Source of the DNA: JACPYF01 sp947085525
GTDB lineage: Bacteria; Patescibacteriota; Saccharimonadia; Saccharimonadales; Saccharimonadaceae
Length of the DNA: 64,000 nt
Assembly: GCA_947085525.1 (NCBI GenBank)
Contig: CAMTWU010000002.1
Location: 1-64,000, forward strand
Reading direction: 5' to 3'
The number at the start of each line of letters is the position of its first letter. Within the stretch, counting starts at the first letter, position 1. The position numbers and the translations under genes were made by a program. The notes under the pieces are model-generated. The model was not told the origin of the DNA. It was given only the letters and a program-made list of their open reading frames with translations, and did not search any database. Below, piece by piece: positions 17,849 to 26,685 of the stretch.

Positions 17849-18886
17849 ATGATAGTACTAATTGTAGCTGGCGGTTCCGGAACGAGGCTTTGGCCATTGT
17901 CGGTACCTGAATATCCCAAACATTTATTAACAGTCGTAGGTGACCGTTCATTACTGCAAAACACATTTGAGCGAGTAAAAAAGATCACAAGCGTCGACAA
18001 GATATATATCTCTACGGAAGCCAGCCATTCGGACCACGTGGCAGATCAGCTACCAGAACTAGATAAAGAGCGAATAATCATAGAGCCTGCTAGGCGCGGT
18101 ACCATGCCCTGCATAACAAACGCTCTACAAATAATCGCAAACGTACACGGCGAAGACGAGCCAATTGCTAGCATATGGGCAGATCAACACATACGTGACG
18201 CCGATGGTTTTGTAGACACATTTCGTTACGCCGCCAAAATGTCTGAAAAGTACCAGAGGATTAGTCTAGTTGGTATCGAACCCGACAGCCCAAGCGTAAA
18301 GTTTGGTTATATCAAAAAAGGTCGCCAAGTCGAAGATGAATCATTCTTGCACAACGTCGAAGCTTTCAAGGAAAAACCTGACTACAAAACCGCCCAAGAA
18401 TATCTAGCAAACGGAGAATATCTGTGGAATGCTGGCTATTTTGTTGCGCCGTACAAGGTTTTCAAAAATAGCATCAAAGAACACTCTGATAGTCATTGGA
18501 CAGAGCAATTAGAGCGATTAGCAAAAGTCGGATCCGCAGAACAAGCTAACGAGATTTATTTGGACTACAAAGACGAAGCCATAGACACGGCATTGATAGA
18601 AAACGTACCGGACTTGATGGTGGTTCCAGGCTCATTTGACTGGATGGATGTAGGCTCATTTGATGATATGCACAAAGTCAGCCCGAAAGATGAAGACAAA
18701 AACAGCTCGGTGGGAGATAACAATATTTTGATTGATAGCTATAGCGTGTATGTTCGTAGCGAAGATGATAGGCCGGTTGCAGTAGTTGGCCTAGATAATG
18801 TTGCAGTTATCAATACAAAGAATGGCGTTTTAGTAGTCCGAAAAGATCTAAGTCAAAAGGTGAAAGACGTAACGAAGCTGCTATAA
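17849..18886 (+). CDS. manC: Mannose-1-phosphate guanylyltransferase
   Basis: A 345-aa nucleotidyltransferase making GDP-mannose from GTP and mannose-1-phosphate. The pyrophosphorylase signature AGGSGTRLWPLS is at residues 7-18, with EPARRGTMPCI, the sugar-binding EYLWNAGYF and the metal-site FDWMDVGSFDD further on. It lacks the C-terminal cupin isomerase domain of bifunctional ManC/AlgA enzymes. I chose the ATG at 17849, which follows AAAGGAG by 11 nt, rather than an upstream in-frame ATG at 17801. It feeds gmd and the mannosyltransferases of the locus. Confidence 0.9.
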   Translation: MIVLIVAGGSGTRLWPLSVPEYPKHLLTVVGDRSLLQNTFERVKKITSVDKIYISTEASHSDHVADQLPELDKERIIIEPARRGTMPCITNALQIIANVHGEDEPIASIWADQHIRDADGFVDTFRYAAKMSEKYQRISLVGIEPDSPSVKFGYIKKGRQVEDESFLHNVEAFKEKPDYKTAQEYLANGEYLWNAGYFVAPYKVFKNSIKEHSDSHWTEQLERLAKVGSAEQANEIYLDYKDEAIDTALIENVPDLMVVPGSFDWMDVGSFDDMHKVSPKDEDKNSSVGDNNILIDSYSVYVRSEDDRPVAVVGLDNVAVINTKNGVLVVRKDLSQKVKDVTKLL

Positions 18887-18926
18887 TCGTTAGTTGAATA
18901 TATTTTATAAAGTGCGAGGAAATTGA

Positions 18927-19661
18927 ATGAAAAAGACAGAATATAGCCGAATGGCGCATCACGAAAAAACTTACTGGTGGCATTTGGGTAGGTTGAAAAT
19001 AATCAACACGTACTTGAGTAAACATGCCGGTAAAAAGAAAAATGTCAAAATTTTGAACATAGGTTGCGGCACAGGCGGAACGCTCAGCACCCTAGAGCAA
19101 TATGGCAAAGTAGAGAACGTAGATGTTTCTGACGACGCAATAGCGTTTATGAAAAAATCAGGCTACAAGGTCAAAAAAGTTAAAGGTATCGAGCTGCCTT
19201 ACAAAGACAACACATTCGATCTCGTAGCTGCCTTTGATGTACTAGAGCATATTGAACACGACGTGGACGCACTAAAGGAGTGGTTGAGAGTTCTAAAACC
19301 AGGTGGATTTGTAGTTATGACAATTCCTGCGCATCAATGGCTATGGAGTCAGCATGATGTTTCATTACACCATTTTCGTCGCTACACTACAAAGGAAGTT
19401 AAAAACAAGGCTAAAAACGCCGGCCTACATCCAAAGCGCGTTTCATATGCAATTGCATTTTCTGTACCACTAATCATAGGCTTTAGGGTTATGAACAAAG
19501 CTCTAGGCAGGAAAGTTGATGCCGAAACTTCATATGTGCCTGTACCAAATTTTGTGAACAAATTTTTTACGAGCTTGCTTGGTGTTGAAGCTAACGCTCA
19601 CAAGGTCATAAAATTTCCAATCGGAACATCAGTTATTGCTGCACTAGAAAAGAAAGCGTAG
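18927..19661 (+). CDS. Class I SAM-dependent methyltransferase
   Basis: A 244-aa methyltransferase. The SAM motif VKILNIGCGTGGTLSTL is at about residues 38-54, FDLVAAFDVLEHIEHD at about 92-107 and VLKPGGFVVMTIPAH at about 119-133. The N-terminal YSRMAHHEKTYWWHLGR (HxxxWW-like) is common in methyltransferases that sit beside polyprenyl-phosphate GT2 and GtrA genes. The gene is followed by gtrA after 10 nt, so it probably belongs to the same unit and modifies a lipid-linked sugar. The substrate is unknown. Confidence 0.82.
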   Translation: MKKTEYSRMAHHEKTYWWHLGRLKIINTYLSKHAGKKKNVKILNIGCGTGGTLSTLEQYGKVENVDVSDDAIAFMKKSGYKVKKVKGIELPYKDNTFDLVAAFDVLEHIEHDVDALKEWLRVLKPGGFVVMTIPAHQWLWSQHDVSLHHFRRYTTKEVKNKAKNAGLHPKRVSYAIAFSVPLIIGFRVMNKALGRKVDAETSYVPVPNFVNKFFTSLLGVEANAHKVIKFPIGTSVIAALEKKA

Positions 19662-19671
19662 CATATATTTA

Positions 19672-20166
19672 ATGGCCAAGTTTGAATACAAGCGAGTCGG
19701 ACGTTTCTTGCTGGTTGGTGCTAGCAATGCAGTACTACATTTCAGCATATTGAATGTAGCATTCTTTTACCTGCATCAGTCAAAGGTGGCATCTAGTATC
19801 ATTGCGACAGTTTTTGCTATGGTTTATAGCTTTATACTAAATAGAAATTTTGTATTCAAGAGCAAAAATGGTCACCTAACATCTCAGGCGCTGAGTTTTA
19901 TATTGGTCACAGTGTCCGGAATGCTACTTGTTCATAACGCGGTGTACATAGGTGTGCTGTGGGCACTAGAGCACGATACTGTTGGTGTAACTTTGGCTAT
20001 TGAAAGAATGACCGGCGGCCTATTGTCTGCTGACTTTATAGATATTAACCTCAGTACAGTTATAGGTGCTGCATTTGCAATGGTTTGGAACTATAATGGA
20101 TACAGAATATTTGTATTTAAAAAGCACAGCAAGGACAGCGATGAAAAAGCAGACAAAAGCGATTGA
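19672..20166 (+). CDS. GtrA-like flippase family protein
   Basis: A 164-aa protein with four TM helices, the usual GtrA size. It has RVGRFLLVGASNAVLHFSIL at the start and the typical NRNFVFKSK and WNYNGYRIFVFKK motifs that follow TM2 and TM4. GtrA proteins are thought to flip polyprenyl-phosphate-linked sugars across the membrane. The downstream GT2 gene overlaps it by 26 nt, matching the classic pairing of flippase and polyprenyl-phosphate sugar synthase. Confidence 0.85.
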   Translation: MAKFEYKRVGRFLLVGASNAVLHFSILNVAFFYLHQSKVASSIIATVFAMVYSFILNRNFVFKSKNGHLTSQALSFILVTVSGMLLVHNAVYIGVLWALEHDTVGVTLAIERMTGGLLSADFIDINLSTVIGAAFAMVWNYNGYRIFVFKKHSKDSDEKADKSD

Positions 20167-20893
20167 CCTATCAATAGTCATACCAGCGCTCCGTGAGGCA
20201 AAGCGGCTGCCCGCTACTTTAAAAGAACTCAGTAACTACATAAAGAAAAATAAATACTTTTCTGATCTACGGGTCGAAGTTATAGTTGTTGCCGCTGATG
20301 GTGGTGATAACACTGCAGAGGTTGCCCAGAAATGGCAAGACAAAATCCCGAACCTAGTTATATTAGAACCAGGTAAGCCGGTCGGTAAAGGCAGGGACGT
20401 AAAAGTAGGTATGTTAGCTGCTCGTGGAAATGCAGTTTTGTTTATGGACGCAGATTTAGCTACACCTCTAAAATACATACCAGTTGCATATGAATACTGG
20501 AAGACGTCTGGTGGAGTAGTAGTGGGTGTCAGAAATCTCCAAAAACATCATCCTGATCTGTTGAGGCGATCAGTATCTAACATCGGCAATTTGTTATTTA
20601 GGATAATGTGCGGTGTTAGCATCGAAGATTCACAGTGCGGCTTCAAGCTATTTTCAAAAGACGCAGTCAATATTTGCTTCAAGCGCATGACAATTATGAA
20701 ATGGGGCTTTGACATGGAGTTACTGACAATTGCAAAGAAATATGATGTTAACATACAGCAAATCAGAATAAATGACTGGGCGCACCAAGAGGGCGGTCAT
20801 ATTGATGACAATACAATAGGTCAATCAATCGCTTCATTTAAAGATCTTTCAAAGATATTCTTTAATAGGATTATCGGCAAATACAATAGCTAA
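20141..20893 (+). CDS. Glycosyltransferase family 2, polyprenyl-phosphate sugar synthase type
   Basis: A 250-aa GT-A enzyme resembling dolichyl-phosphate mannose/glucose synthases. It shows DLSIVIPALREAKRLPATL at the N-terminus, VAADGGDNTAEVAQKW, KPVGKGRDVKVGM, the catalytic metal site FMDADLATPL, and EDSQCGFKLFSKDAV, a stretch very typical of this subgroup. The ORF is open 25 codons upstream, but homology begins at the ATG at 20141. It would load the polyprenyl-phosphate donors used by the GT-C proteins in the locus. GtrA is the partner flippase. Confidence 0.87.
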   Translation: MKKQTKAIDLSIVIPALREAKRLPATLKELSNYIKKNKYFSDLRVEVIVVAADGGDNTAEVAQKWQDKIPNLVILEPGKPVGKGRDVKVGMLAARGNAVLFMDADLATPLKYIPVAYEYWKTSGGVVVGVRNLQKHHPDLLRRSVSNIGNLLFRIMCGVSIEDSQCGFKLFSKDAVNICFKRMTIMKWGFDMELLTIAKKYDVNIQQIRINDWAHQEGGHIDDNTIGQSIASFKDLSKIFFNRIIGKYNS

Positions 20894-20894
20894 T

Positions 20895-22427
20895 TTATTG
20901 CACAGTTTTTTCTAATTGTCGCAGCAAGCCATTTTCACCTAAGCCACACCGGACGATTTCATCAGCTCTTTCTTGTGAGCTGGCAATTGAATACACCCGA
21001 AGTTGCGGTGCATTACCGCTAGGTCTAACGTGCACAATACTGCCGTTTTTGAAATACAACCTAACTCCATCGGTAACATCTACATGCTCTAGCATGTCAA
21101 AGCCGAGTTCGTCTGTGAATACGCTATTTACAATTTCTAAAGCCCTGTCGGGATCAGCAAAAGCTGCAAGGATTTTTTTGCTAGATTCAACCGGAAAGTT
21201 ATCTATCAAACCGGCCTGGGTATAGCGAGCAGGTAACTCGCCAAACAATTCAGACGCTGATTTTTTGAGCCTAGCCGCAGACTTTAGGCAGACAAATATT
21301 GGCAAGAAAGAATCTCGCGTGGGTAGTCTATCTACTGATTTACCATTGTACTCAAAGTTTTTGCCAATCAAAAAGCCACCATTAACCTCCCAGCCGACAG
21401 GCAGGCTGGCACTTGATTCCGACATAGATTCGATAACATAAGGCGAGCCAACCTTTGTATGTTGATATGTTATGTTAGCTTTTTTTAGACTAGCATCAAC
21501 AGCATCACTAGATGTTATTGGTAGTGCAGCAAAGTCTGCACCTAGCTCGCGAGCTACTATAAAACCTAGTACATCGCCACGATGGAATTCACCACTTTCA
21601 TCAATGACAAAAGGTCTGTCGCTATCACCATCGGTAGAAACAATAGCAAAGGCACTAGGGTATTTTTGCGCTAGCGTACGAAAATACGCCTGATTTTCTG
21701 GTGTTACGTTTTCGGTATCAATTGGTATGAATTTATCTGAACGATCCACAGCTACAACGTCCGCACCAAAGTACTTTAATATATCAACTAACATATCACG
21801 ACCTACTGCAGAATGCTGGTAAACGATAACTTGTTTACCAGACAGAAAACCTTGATCAAACATATTTTTGTATCTATCTACAAAATTCCTAGCTGCAGAT
21901 TCATTCAAATAAGGCAGTTCCAACTTGGGCAACATACCATGCTCGTCAAAATCTTTTTGCGAGAGGTCTTGTTCATATATTTCATTTCTGGCACTAGCAA
22001 CAGATTGTTTTATATTTGCTTCGTCACTTTTTAAAACTTCACCATCAACTTTGTAAAATTTTATACCGTTGCGATCACTCGGAATATGGCTACCAGTTAC
22101 AACAACAGCCACCTGGTTTTTTTTCTGAGCCCACAACGCTAGGGCAGGGGTAGGTATCAATCCGCAGTATTCAGCAATATGTCCGCTGTCCGCTATAGCC
22201 TGAATAACAGTGCATATTATACGCGGCGTACTGTCACGTAAATCACCAGCAACAGAAATTATAGAATTGTCTGGCAAGCTTTCTTTATCTTGTAAAAATG
22301 CTATAAAACCTCGAGTGTTTATATAACATTCTAGATCGGTCATATCGGTTACTAGCCCACGAAGCCCTGACGTGCCAAAAGCTAGCTCAACTGGTTCGTA
22401 TTGTAAAGATTCTAGTAATTTTGTCAT
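20895..22427 (-). CDS. Phosphomannomutase/phosphoglucomutase
   Basis: A 510-aa alpha-D-phosphohexomutase, interconverting mannose-6-P and mannose-1-P (or the glucose forms). Features are FGTSGLRGLVTD at the start, the active-site phosphoserine loop VTGSHIPSDRNGIKFY, the metal-binding STDGDSDRPFV (DGDSDR in place of the commoner DGDGDR), the sugar-binding GWEVNGGFLIG, and the phosphate-binding loop HVRPSGNAPQLRVY at the end. Together with manC, gmd and rmd it completes a GDP-mannose-derived sugar pathway. It is convergent with the GT2 gene (1-nt gap). PMM versus PGM cannot be decided from sequence alone. Confidence 0.85.
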   Translation of the reverse strand: MTKLLESLQYEPVELAFGTSGLRGLVTDMTDLECYINTRGFIAFLQDKESLPDNSIISVAGDLRDSTPRIICTVIQAIADSGHIAEYCGLIPTPALALWAQKKNQVAVVVTGSHIPSDRNGIKFYKVDGEVLKSDEANIKQSVASARNEIYEQDLSQKDFDEHGMLPKLELPYLNESAARNFVDRYKNMFDQGFLSGKQVIVYQHSAVGRDMLVDILKYFGADVVAVDRSDKFIPIDTENVTPENQAYFRTLAQKYPSAFAIVSTDGDSDRPFVIDESGEFHRGDVLGFIVARELGADFAALPITSSDAVDASLKKANITYQHTKVGSPYVIESMSESSASLPVGWEVNGGFLIGKNFEYNGKSVDRLPTRDSFLPIFVCLKSAARLKKSASELFGELPARYTQAGLIDNFPVESSKKILAAFADPDRALEIVNSVFTDELGFDMLEHVDVTDGVRLYFKNGSIVHVRPSGNAPQLRVYSIASSQERADEIVRCGLGENGLLRQLEKTVQ

Positions 22428-22496
22428 GGATTCTATTTTACCAGATATTCTTAAAGTAATTTGTTACTGGATTGGTATATGTGAGAAAATAGTCAT

Positions 22497-24329
22497 ATGT
22501 GTGGAATAGTAGGGTATATAGGCAACAAAAAAGCCCAGCCAATATTACTAGGCAGGCTGAGGCGTTTGGAGTACAGAGGTTATGATTCTGCTGGCATTGT
22601 AACTGTAAATGCCGATGGTGACAGTACCTTGCTGCGCGAAAAAGGAAAGGTTACAAATCTAGATCAATTGGCATCTCGTAGCCAAAAAACTGATCAGATC
22701 GGTATCGGTCACACTAGGTGGGCAACACACGGCAAGCCATCAGAGAAAAATGCACACCCGCATCATGTTGGTGATATTTTCTTGGTACACAACGGCATTA
22801 TCGAAAATTATCAGGATCTAAAGCAAGTTCTGAGCAAGAAAGGGTATAGTTTTAAAAGCGAAACCGATAGCGAAGTATTGACTGCTTACATAGACCTTGT
22901 CTACAAACAACAAAAACAAAATAATCTACACAAAGCAGTAACTGATGCTCTGCAATCAGTTGTGGGCGCCTATGGCATTGCTGTTATATCAATAAAAAAT
23001 CCAGATGAAATTGTAGTTGCTAGAAAAGGGAGCCCACTGATCCTGGGGGTAGCAGAGAACGAGGTATTCATCGCCAGTGATGCATCTGCGCTAGTTGCAC
23101 ATACAAACCAAGTAATCTATCTAAACGATGACGAAATAGCCGTATGTGATAGAAATGGTGTACAACTATATGATTCAGCCATTAATATACTAGAGACAAC
23201 TACCGAAAAACTAGACCTCGATGTCCAGGCAATCCAGAAAAAGGGCTATGACCACTTTCTATTAAAAGAAATTAACGAACAACCAGAAACTTTGCGCGCA
23301 ACCTTGGGCGGGCGGTTACTGGTTGACGATGGATTGGCAAAATTGGGTGGTCCCAATATGTCCGACCAGCAGCTACGCAGTATAAAAAATATTATAATTG
23401 TTGGTTGTGGTACAGCACATTATGCAGGGCTGCTAGCTAGCTACTATATTGAGCAATTTAGTGATGATATTAATATCCAAGTTGTTGTTGCATCAGAGTA
23501 CAGGTACAGGTCATTTAACGTACCTGATAATACTGTGGCTATCTTTGTTTCGCAGTCGGGTGAAACTGCCGACACACTGGCATGCCTAAAGGAATTAAAA
23601 CGTCGTGGAGTACATTGTCTAGGGGTTATTAACGCAGTTGGCTCGACCATCGCACGCGAAGTAGATGGTGGTATATATTTACATGTTGGTGCTGAAATAT
23701 CTGTTGCATCAACAAAGGCGTTTACATCACAAGTTGTTGCAATGGTCCTGTTCGGCCTAACCATTGCACAAGCAAAGGGTGTAGGCACGAGCGAGCTGCG
23801 CACATATGTCAAAGAATTAGACATGTTGCCTGATGAAATCGAAAAAGTGTTAAAGACACATGATACAGAAGTTCAAAAAATTGCTAAAAAATATGTAGGT
23901 TATGAACACGCTATTTTCATGGGCCGAGACACAGCATTTCCAATCGCACTAGAAGGTGCATTGAAGCTAAAAGAAGTCTCGTATATACAAGCCGAGGGTT
24001 ATCCGGCAGGGGAGCTAAAACATGGACCTATTGCATTAATTGACGACAGATTTTTTGAAGTAGCACTGCTAGCTGACAATTGGTTGTACGAAAAAACTGT
24101 CAGCAATATAGTCGAAATAAATGCTCGTGGCGCACATGCATTGGTTGTAACTGACAGCAAAAAAGATATCGATGCAGATAACGTTATCAGAATATCTACA
24201 CACCTAAAGCTACTGACACCTCTTTTATTTAACGTAATACTACAGTTGTTTGCGTACTATATCGCAGTAGGTAAAGGTTCTGATGTCGACCAGCCGCGCA
24301 ACCTAGCAAAAAGCGTTACTGTCGAGTAA
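22497..24329 (+). CDS. glmS: Glutamine--fructose-6-phosphate aminotransferase (isomerizing)
   Basis: A 610-aa enzyme making glucosamine-6-phosphate, the entry to UDP-GlcNAc and peptidoglycan. The N-terminal glutaminase starts MCGIVGYIGNKKAQ with the nucleophile Cys2, RRLEYRGYDSAGI and GHTRWATHGKPS. Two SIS domains follow, with SQSGETADTLACL and EVASTKAFTSQ-like (SVASTKAFTSQV) motifs, and the C-terminus DQPRNLAKSVTVE is the conserved F6P-site tail. It is full length. No GlmS ribozyme-like leader is visible in the 69-nt upstream gap. Its 3' end overlaps the convergent nuclease gene by 14 nt. Confidence 0.95.
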   Translation: MCGIVGYIGNKKAQPILLGRLRRLEYRGYDSAGIVTVNADGDSTLLREKGKVTNLDQLASRSQKTDQIGIGHTRWATHGKPSEKNAHPHHVGDIFLVHNGIIENYQDLKQVLSKKGYSFKSETDSEVLTAYIDLVYKQQKQNNLHKAVTDALQSVVGAYGIAVISIKNPDEIVVARKGSPLILGVAENEVFIASDASALVAHTNQVIYLNDDEIAVCDRNGVQLYDSAINILETTTEKLDLDVQAIQKKGYDHFLLKEINEQPETLRATLGGRLLVDDGLAKLGGPNMSDQQLRSIKNIIIVGCGTAHYAGLLASYYIEQFSDDINIQVVVASEYRYRSFNVPDNTVAIFVSQSGETADTLACLKELKRRGVHCLGVINAVGSTIAREVDGGIYLHVGAEISVASTKAFTSQVVAMVLFGLTIAQAKGVGTSELRTYVKELDMLPDEIEKVLKTHDTEVQKIAKKYVGYEHAIFMGRDTAFPIALEGALKLKEVSYIQAEGYPAGELKHGPIALIDDRFFEVALLADNWLYEKTVSNIVEINARGAHALVVTDSKKDIDADNVIRISTHLKLLTPLLFNVILQLFAYYIAVGKGSDVDQPRNLAKSVTVE

Positions 24330-25014
24330 TCGGCAATACCTGCCCAGGACAACTAGATAATACTCTAGCCATTGCATCATGTTCGGCAACTGTTACCCAC
24401 AAGCTATATTTTTGTTTGACTGCAATTTGCCTAGCCACATAGCGACAACGGTACGCTTTATTCGGCGGCAGCCAAGTCGCTGCATCGCCATCACTTTTTT
24501 GTTGATTTGCATTACCATCGACTGCTAGCAGTTCCAATGGGTCGTTAGCTAGTTGTTCACGAGTCTCACTGCTAGAATATTGTGCGCCTTTTTGCCAGGC
24601 GTCTGACAGCGCAACCACATGATCTATCTGCACCAAGCTGCTGGTGCTGGGCCCACGTAAAAATCGAATAGTTTTGCCAGTATATGGATCGTCCAATACA
24701 CCACCGTACACTTTGCAATCACGAATATCTAGCTGAGTCATGTCACGAGCCAATATGTCATCGCGCGTATTGCAGTCGCCATTTTGCGTCCAGCCATTGC
24801 CGAACATATCACGCGAGTAACCTGTTTTTGGTGCGCGACCCTTTATCTCTAATGTTTCCAGTGCGCTAGTCGCCAGCTGCTTGTTTGCAGTTGTTTGTAT
24901 CGATTTGTTCTGCTGAGCGATTCGTTGATTATCGATATTTTGATATATCAAACCTACCGCAATAATCAGCAGTGATAAGAGTGTCACAAATGTCATTCGT
25001 CGCCTGCGGTACAT
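24316..25014 (-). CDS. Membrane-anchored/secreted HNH nuclease (DUF1524-like)
   Basis: A 232-aa protein with an N-terminal TM or signal-anchor at about residues 7-26 (TFVTLLSLLIIAVGLIY). An extracellular domain follows with QIDHVVALSDAWQKGAQ, NDPLELLAVDGNANQQKSD and DAATWLPP...YRCRYVARQ. The D-H...N...H order matches the beta-beta-alpha-metal HNH nucleases of the DUF1524 group, common as exported proteins in Actinobacteria. Likely role: cutting external DNA or RNA for nucleotide uptake, which would suit a bacterium with few biosynthetic genes. It overlaps the end of glmS by 14 nt. Confidence 0.75.
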   Translation of the reverse strand: MYRRRRMTFVTLLSLLIIAVGLIYQNIDNQRIAQQNKSIQTTANKQLATSALETLEIKGRAPKTGYSRDMFGNGWTQNGDCNTRDDILARDMTQLDIRDCKVYGGVLDDPYTGKTIRFLRGPSTSSLVQIDHVVALSDAWQKGAQYSSSETREQLANDPLELLAVDGNANQQKSDGDAATWLPPNKAYRCRYVARQIAVKQKYSLWVTVAEHDAMARVLSSCPGQVLPITRQ

Positions 25015-25033
25015 AGGTGATTATTATAGCAAC

Positions 25034-25069
25034 AAAAAACTCCCCGCGGGATTTTCGTCGCGGGGAGTC
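25034..25069 (-). terminator. Strong intrinsic terminator after the DUF11/PKD surface protein gene
   Basis: A 10-bp GC-rich stem (25040-25049 pairing with 25060-25069, ACTCCCCGCG / CGCGGGGAGT) with a 10-nt loop. On the minus strand it is followed at once by TTTTTT (25039-25034). It ends the leftward unit from 28146 to 25087. Confidence 0.9.
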
Positions 25070-25086
25070 AGGAAAGTTTTCTTCAG

Positions 25087-26661
25087 TTAGTTATTGTGGT
25101 GCAAGGCTTCGGCTACTGCACGTCGGCTAACATACCACTGTTGTAGACCAATTCCTAGGGCACTGACACCTATCAGGCCACCAATGACTTCTGCAGGACC
25201 GGTTGAGGCAATCGAACCAGGAGTAGGTGCAGTTGTACCTGTAGTAGGTGTAACTTCTGTGTTGATCACAACCTTACACGCATCGCTAGTTACGTCTTTG
25301 ACTGTGTCGCCGTCGACATCGAAGCTGGCTTTTGCAGTCACGGTATATTGACCAGGTTTTGCATATGTGTGGTTAACCGGTAGGGCACTGACACTTCGTA
25401 CGGCAGTCTGGCCGTCACCAAAGTCGATTGTGACTTCCTTTGCAGTTGCTTTGGTACCAGTTAGGTTCACGTTGTAGCTGTATTCTAGCTGGCTAATCTT
25501 GTTCGCCTGTAGGGCGTCACAGCTATAGCTAGGCTTGTCTTTACATTCCTTGTTAACGGTTACATCAGCTGTATCTTGCTTTGTACCATAGTCCGTTACA
25601 ACAGACGCGGTGTTTCGTAGAACGTTGTTACCACACTGTGCTAGGTCTTTTTCTGCACCGATAGTTGATTCAAAGTAGACAAAGGCATTTGCACCAGCAC
25701 TATATGAGTTGATATTTACACCGCTAGGAGTCGTGACATTGTCAGATATCTTAACGGCCTTCGGAGTTGCAGAGTTTGTCAGGTCGCTAGATCCAGCAAC
25801 ATAACTAACATTTGCAGGCAGAGAGTCTTTCACGACAACATTGTTCTGCTGGGTTTGACCAGTGTTTTTGTACTCAATCATGTAGTCTATCTTGTCACCA
25901 GCTTTTGCGGTAATATTTTTAGTCCAGTTGCCTGTTTGGCCATTTACATGTTTACGGACTTGTTTGTTAACTGTGAAGTCAGCAGTTGTTTCGCCATAGA
26001 TCTTTACGTTAAAGTACGCAAACCCAGAATATTTGAAACAGCCAGGTACATTTCCGTCCATCGCTTGGTAACCAACTAGCGTACCGGTGCTAGAACTAAT
26101 TGAATCTGGTAGGGTAAAGCCAGTAGTGTTGTTGATGTTGTTGTAGTAACGAGCAGAACCAGGTACCAAGCCAACATTAAATCGAGTTGGGCTGTTAAGC
26201 ACAACATTGTCCCACACTTTTTGTGGTGTAGCGTTATCTGACGTTACAGAACCTTGTATAGAAGCTGACGTACCAGTAGTTGAAGGAATATTAGCGTTGA
26301 CACGAGTACCAGTAGATACTAGATTCAATTGGGTAGCTGCATTGTTATGAACAATCATTTTTACTGTGTATTCTTTGCCTGGCTCAACGTTTACAGTATC
26401 TCGCCAGTCGTTATTACTAGTACTAGTTGCAGGACGAACCAGTACCATATTACGTTCGTCACCCCAATTTGGGTTGTCGGTAATAGAGTTAAAAGTTACT
26501 TTGTCAGCGGGGTTAGCAATGGTGTAGGTAGGACGGTCTGGACCGAACGCGAAAGTTGCGAGTCCTAGTCCGAGCACTCCAACACTAATTAATATTAGGG
26601 CATAGACACGATGCGGTGCGTACTGTGCGATGTTGCGTATTTGTGATAAATTGATCTTCAT
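25087..26661 (-). CDS. Surface protein with DUF11 and PKD-like domains, membrane-anchored
   Basis: A 524-aa exported protein. A hydrophobic signal/TM lies at about residues 18-40 (VYALILISVGVLGLGLATFAF). The N-terminal half has no family I recognise. A DUF11 (isopeptide-type surface repeat) module lies at about 230-370, with GDKIDYMIEYKNTGQTQQNN and ASVVTDYGTKQDTADVTVNK, and a PKD-like domain at about 385-460, with VTIDFGDGQTAV and HTYAKPGQYTVT. A Thr/Pro linker and a C-terminal TM (PAEVIGGLIGVSALGIGLQQW) with a short basic tail follow. It lies 24 nt downstream of another surface gene and ends at a strong terminator. Probable adhesin or cell-surface scaffold. Confidence 0.7.
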   Translation of the reverse strand: MKINLSQIRNIAQYAPHRVYALILISVGVLGLGLATFAFGPDRPTYTIANPADKVTFNSITDNPNWGDERNMVLVRPATSTSNNDWRDTVNVEPGKEYTVKMIVHNNAATQLNLVSTGTRVNANIPSTTGTSASIQGSVTSDNATPQKVWDNVVLNSPTRFNVGLVPGSARYYNNINNTTGFTLPDSISSSTGTLVGYQAMDGNVPGCFKYSGFAYFNVKIYGETTADFTVNKQVRKHVNGQTGNWTKNITAKAGDKIDYMIEYKNTGQTQQNNVVVKDSLPANVSYVAGSSDLTNSATPKAVKISDNVTTPSGVNINSYSAGANAFVYFESTIGAEKDLAQCGNNVLRNTASVVTDYGTKQDTADVTVNKECKDKPSYSCDALQANKISQLEYSYNVNLTGTKATAKEVTIDFGDGQTAVRSVSALPVNHTYAKPGQYTVTAKASFDVDGDTVKDVTSDACKVVINTEVTPTTGTTAPTPGSIASTGPAEVIGGLIGVSALGIGLQQWYVSRRAVAEALHHNN

Positions 26662-26685
26662 TGTTCTGATTCCTTTTATTTTTTA

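Noticed and set aside
22429..22496. glmS ribozyme or riboswitch before glmS
   Set aside because: The gap is only 69 nt and lacks the conserved core; glmS ribozymes need about 150 nt or more.
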